Positions 60,749 to 64,000 of a DNA stretch of 64,000 nt are shown piece by piece (within the stretch, counting starts at the first letter, position 1; every line of letters begins with the position of its first letter). Under the pieces are notes generated by a model. That model was not told the DNA's origin, did not search any database, and worked only from the letters and a program-made list of their open reading frames with translations. The position numbers and the translations under genes are program-made. Origin of the DNA: Molanna angustata (lineage: Eukaryota; Arthropoda; Insecta; Trichoptera; Molannidae); contig OY754978.1 in assembly GCA_963576475.1 (NCBI GenBank), positions 11,524,799 through 11,588,798 of the forward strand, in the 5' to 3' direction.

Positions 60749-61823
60749 CCGGTTGCAGACCAAAAGCTAAGGTAAGTTAGTTTAGCTTAGCTCGCATAGC
60801 TGAGGTCAATTTTCATACTAGGTCTCATAGTTTTTGTTCTGTTTTGACGTGCTACGAATTGTCTCGTTCTGATTAGATTTTAACAATTTATCACATAACC
60901 CAGAAATAAAAATCCAAATGGCGCTGATCTAGGTCTCCCAATCGTTCTTCTACCTCCTTGGTAAACTACGATCATTTTGGGCTGTAGTGTGTACATGATC
61001 AGACCATCAGCCCTAAGTAGGTTTGAAATACTTGGGCTTCATAAATGCTTCATTTAGTAACATAGGATATCATAAAAGGCAGTAGGTATATGTTTTGAAA
61101 ATAGGTTCTTATGAATGGTTTTTGGCCACAAATATAAATTATAATATGGTAAGCAATGGACGAAATTAATCCTATTTTCTATTTATTTCCATTTGTCTAT
61201 AAACACGTGGAAACAGCTTACACTATTATATACACAGTTATTTAAACAGTTAGCATTGAAAATATTACCGACACAGAAATTTTTAATTAAGATAAGCAAT
61301 AATGGCGCATATCGGTATTGTATTGTAAACTTACGACAACTTTGGCACAATTCAAAAGCAATAATAAAGATCTTGTTATACGACGAGGACAGAAGATCAA
61401 GATCGAGACTGATAATGTTAATTGGTAGTTAGAATAACAAGTTGATTTCCAATTCACATCTTAAATGGAGTATTTAGTATTACAATAGACACTTAAGAAT
61501 ATTATATGGTTTAAAAAAGTGTATGTACATAGAAAAATGCCCACATTTGTTAGAAATTAAACAACTGTAAAAATATGTATTGTACCTATGTTACATTTTT
61601 TTAGCGAAAATTCGATTATTATGTACAGCTGATATTTATTATAACATTATATTATTCGTAATTTTATAAAAGAATATGCAAAAAGAGCGGTTTATTGTTT
61701 GAATTTATCAATTTCAAAATAAAAATAAAATATTTATTGAAAAATGATTTTGTAAATTGTATTCACTTCATTTTGTAAAGCAATAATTCTGTAGACATAC
61801 ATATTTGTCTCTTTTGTTATAAA

Positions 61824-61930
61824 TGTCTCCTTTACACACAAATGCTTGTACTCTGGTAAAGGGTAATATTTTTTTTATTGTGTATATTTTTCTGTATCTT
61901 GTGATTGTTTTATAGAATATGTGTTGTAAT
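61824..61930 (+). repeat. CR1-like 3' UTR fragment
   Basis: TGTCTCCTTTACACACAAAT, GCTTGTACTCTGGTAAAGGG and TGTAATATAAATAAAAAAAA. Same UTR as at 5041 and 47780. Confidence 0.6.
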
Positions 61931-62040
61931 ATAAATAAAAAAAATATATATCAGAAAATCTATTCTAATACCATAGAGATAAAAATAGGACTAAAATAAA
62001 CAAATTGATCACTTCGGCGACTGATCTTTTAAGTACTTAC

Positions 62041-62190
62041 TTTCCGTGTCCGGAACACCATCATATTGGTTGGTGCTCCGGTGGTGGAAGGATTGGCCGG
62101 CATTCTGCCGTTTCCAGGGACGCCCGATTGCTTTTCCGAAGTTAACCGAAACTCAATCTACGTGGAGGCTCCTTCCGTGTCCCCATCTTT
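62041..62190 (-). CDS. Candidate 5' coding exon of unknown gene (possibly prickle)
   Basis: A block richer in GC than its flanks ends at a strong donor (CGGAAA then GTAAGTACTT, 62040-62031). From an ATG at 62103 it encodes 21 residues, MPANPSTTG...MMVFRTRK, in phase 0 at the donor. The two other minus frames meet stops. It lies on the same strand as prickle and about 10.7 kb upstream. The visible prickle exon at 51301 needs two bases carried in, so a direct splice would break the frame; a missing exon between them could reconcile this. The 5' limit is a guess. It could also be non-coding or unrelated. Confidence 0.35.
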
Positions 62191-62568
62191 TAAGTAAAAT
62201 TATTGAAATAGTGACTAGTGTTGGTCAAAAATCCTTTTCGGGTGTTAAATTGTCTTTCCCTTTGGTCAATGTAAACGCTTTGACAAGCACTACAAGTTGA
62301 GGAATAATATACCATTATTTTCTAACGGATCAACTCTGCTTCACTGTAAGTCTTTGAATGTCCGATGCACTACGAATATGACAACTATCCCAACTGAAAA
62401 GTACCTCTATGTACCAGTAAACATGTATTATTTCTTATAGCTTGACTCTTCCTGTTTATTCCACAATAAGTAAATCTAGCTTTATGGTATTAATCTGTAA
62501 GTCTTAACAATCTCTAATATAAAAATCCATTTGGCACAAATCACTCTTATTAATTTATTTATCATATT

Positions 62569-62650
62569 GTACATAATATAAACAAACATAATGCACACTG
62601 ACGGGCTTTTTGCCATTGGGCAATTTCTTCCAACCAACCAGATTACAAAG
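62569..62650 (-). repeat. LINE 3' tail fragment
   Basis: GTACATAATATAAACAAACA, TGACGGGCTTTTTGCCATTG and GGCAATTTCTTCCAACCAAC. Closest to the copy at 60310. Confidence 0.5.
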
Positions 62651-62935
62651 TATGACAAAATTGTATATGTACATCAACAAAATAATGAAAGCGAAAAAAT
62701 ATATATACATTACACTAAGATAAATATTAAAGAAGAAAAAAAACAGCAAAAAAGGATTGGGAAAGAACGAGGAGGGGTAATCGGGGGATAAATATTCCTT
62801 CATTAGTTTATTCTTGAAAATACAAAGTGAGTCTTCTAAGGGTGGGTGGGTTGCCTAATATAATAAAAAAATGCTGACGAATTTCCTATATATGCTAATT
62901 TTAAAACACTAGTGAAACTAAAACGAGTGTTTTTT

Positions 62936-63335
62936 TTACATACATACATACATACCATCACGCCATGTCCCTTGCGGGGTAGGCAGAGAGAACCGAACGC
63001 CACATTTTTCTATCCTGGCACGCATCTCTCGCCTCGTCCACATTCATGCATCGTCTCATACATGTTCGTCTATTGCTCACACTTCTAACATTTCCGTCTT
63101 TCAAAATTTCGTTCACATGGTCGTGCCATCCCTTTCTTGGGCGTCCCCGACCTCTCATTCCATTCCTTTCCGCTCTGTATATTTTCTTCGTCAGGCGCTC
63201 CTCATTCATTCTCCCCATGTGACCAAACCATCTCTATGTGTTCACTTTCATTCTAGTAATGACATCTTTCTTCATCTTACATTCTTTCCTTATGTCCTCA
63301 TTTCTTACCCGGTCATACATCGTTCTATTACACAG
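62936..63335 (-). mobile_element. Family R LINE 3' end, best-preserved C terminus
   Basis: On the minus strand MGRMNEERLTKKIYRAERNG, RGRGRPRKGWHDHVNEILKD and RRTCMRRCMNVDEARDACQD then RKMWRSVLSAYPARDMA in one uninterrupted frame (63218-62958). Tail (CATA)n at 62938-62954 on the plus strand. Upstream, MYDRVRNEDIRKECK-like sequence continues to about 63335. The open C terminus suggests comparatively recent insertion. Confidence 0.8.
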
Positions 63336-64000
63336 TGTTTTTTTTAATAAAAAAAAACCTTTTTTCAATAAAAGTTCTGTGAATTTTTATATAAACTCTT
63401 TTGTTGTAAACAATAGTCAGTTAAGAGATTCTTTTTTGGCTTTGAACTCATGCTCAATATTTCAAAATAAGATTTACAAGTGACCAAAACATAATCGATT
63501 AGTGTCTGATATCTCTGCAATAAAATTTTATCTGTATTCTATATGCAAAGATACTGATCAGAGCAATACACATTATATTTTTTTCTAGAAACGATGCTTG
63601 AGTTTTTGACTCGAGAATTATACGTTGTTCTATTACGTTATAATATTATTATCTGACCAGTAATAGATATACAAGTAGACGGACGCAAATTGATTATGAT
63701 GATTATAGATTCCACGGTAATCGGGATATGTAATTTCAAATTTTAATGGAAAGTTTTCATTTCGATTGGTAGACATAACGTAACCTAAAGCTACTACTTC
63801 ATGAGCATCATAAAATTCTAAGTACTCTAATATTGATTTGTTGTCACGTAACATACCTTACGAAATTTCAATTTAAAAACAATTATTCAAAATGCTCTGT
63901 TCAAAGTTACAATGTAAAAAGAAATTAATTTGATATGTCAATAATTATGACCGAAACAATTTTTGTATACATTTTGTATTCTTTTTTGAACATATATGTA
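63336..64000. other. Right edge, no feature seen
   Basis: AT-rich sequence with only short open frames lacking recognisable domains; 62191-62568 and 62651-62935 are likewise blank. Confidence 0.5.

Noticed and set aside
62046..62300. 84-codon plus-strand frame overlapping the candidate exon
   Set aside because: No recognisable domain; the minus-strand splice donor gives a better explanation of the GC-rich block.

Overview
This is AT-rich insect nuclear DNA, most likely from a moth or butterfly. That assignment is inference, based on many TAGGTACCTAC-type motifs, several non-LTR retrotransposon families with (ATGT)n or (GAA)n tails, tRNA-headed SINEs and microsatellite-bearing Helitron-like elements. 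No bacterial, organellar or viral gene was recognised. Coding density is very low, and repeats make up most of what can be identified.

One host gene is readable, on the minus strand: a Prickle/Espinas-family planar cell polarity gene. Three internal exons (51301-51004, 25436-25323, 23964-23836) splice in phase 0 and encode the N-terminal flank and essentially the whole PET domain. The introns are about 25.6 kb and 1.4 kb. The LIM-domain exons must lie beyond the left edge, so a third intron is probably over 23.8 kb. A possible 5' coding exon with a good GTAAGT donor lies at 62190-62041, but its phase does not fit the next exon directly.

Layout: 1-2.4 kb is an R1-clade retroelement nested inside a CR1/Jockey-type reverse transcriptase relic. 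4.2-5.3 kb is a tandem array interrupted by a retroelement 3' end. 6.7-12.5 kb holds SINEs, MITE fragments and LINE tails. 13.3-19.6 kb is an array of six Helitron-like (HINE/DINE-1-type) elements, one inserted inside another. 19.7-23.8 kb has a foldback element and a LINE fragment with a YADD motif. 23.8-51.3 kb is the prickle-like region; its introns hold a MITE with 73-bp TIRs, several palindromes, a foldback element with an amplified arm and many SINEs. 51.3-64 kb holds more SINEs and LINE tails, a 62-bp-arm palindrome between long (TA)n tracts, and the candidate 5' exon.

The most interesting structures are the nested and chimeric Helitron-like array, the foldback element with five copies of one arm, two hammerhead-ribozyme-like motifs (one in the loop of the TA-flanked palindrome) and a 60-bp retroelement tail flanked by about 15-bp target duplications. 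None is proven to be a new system.
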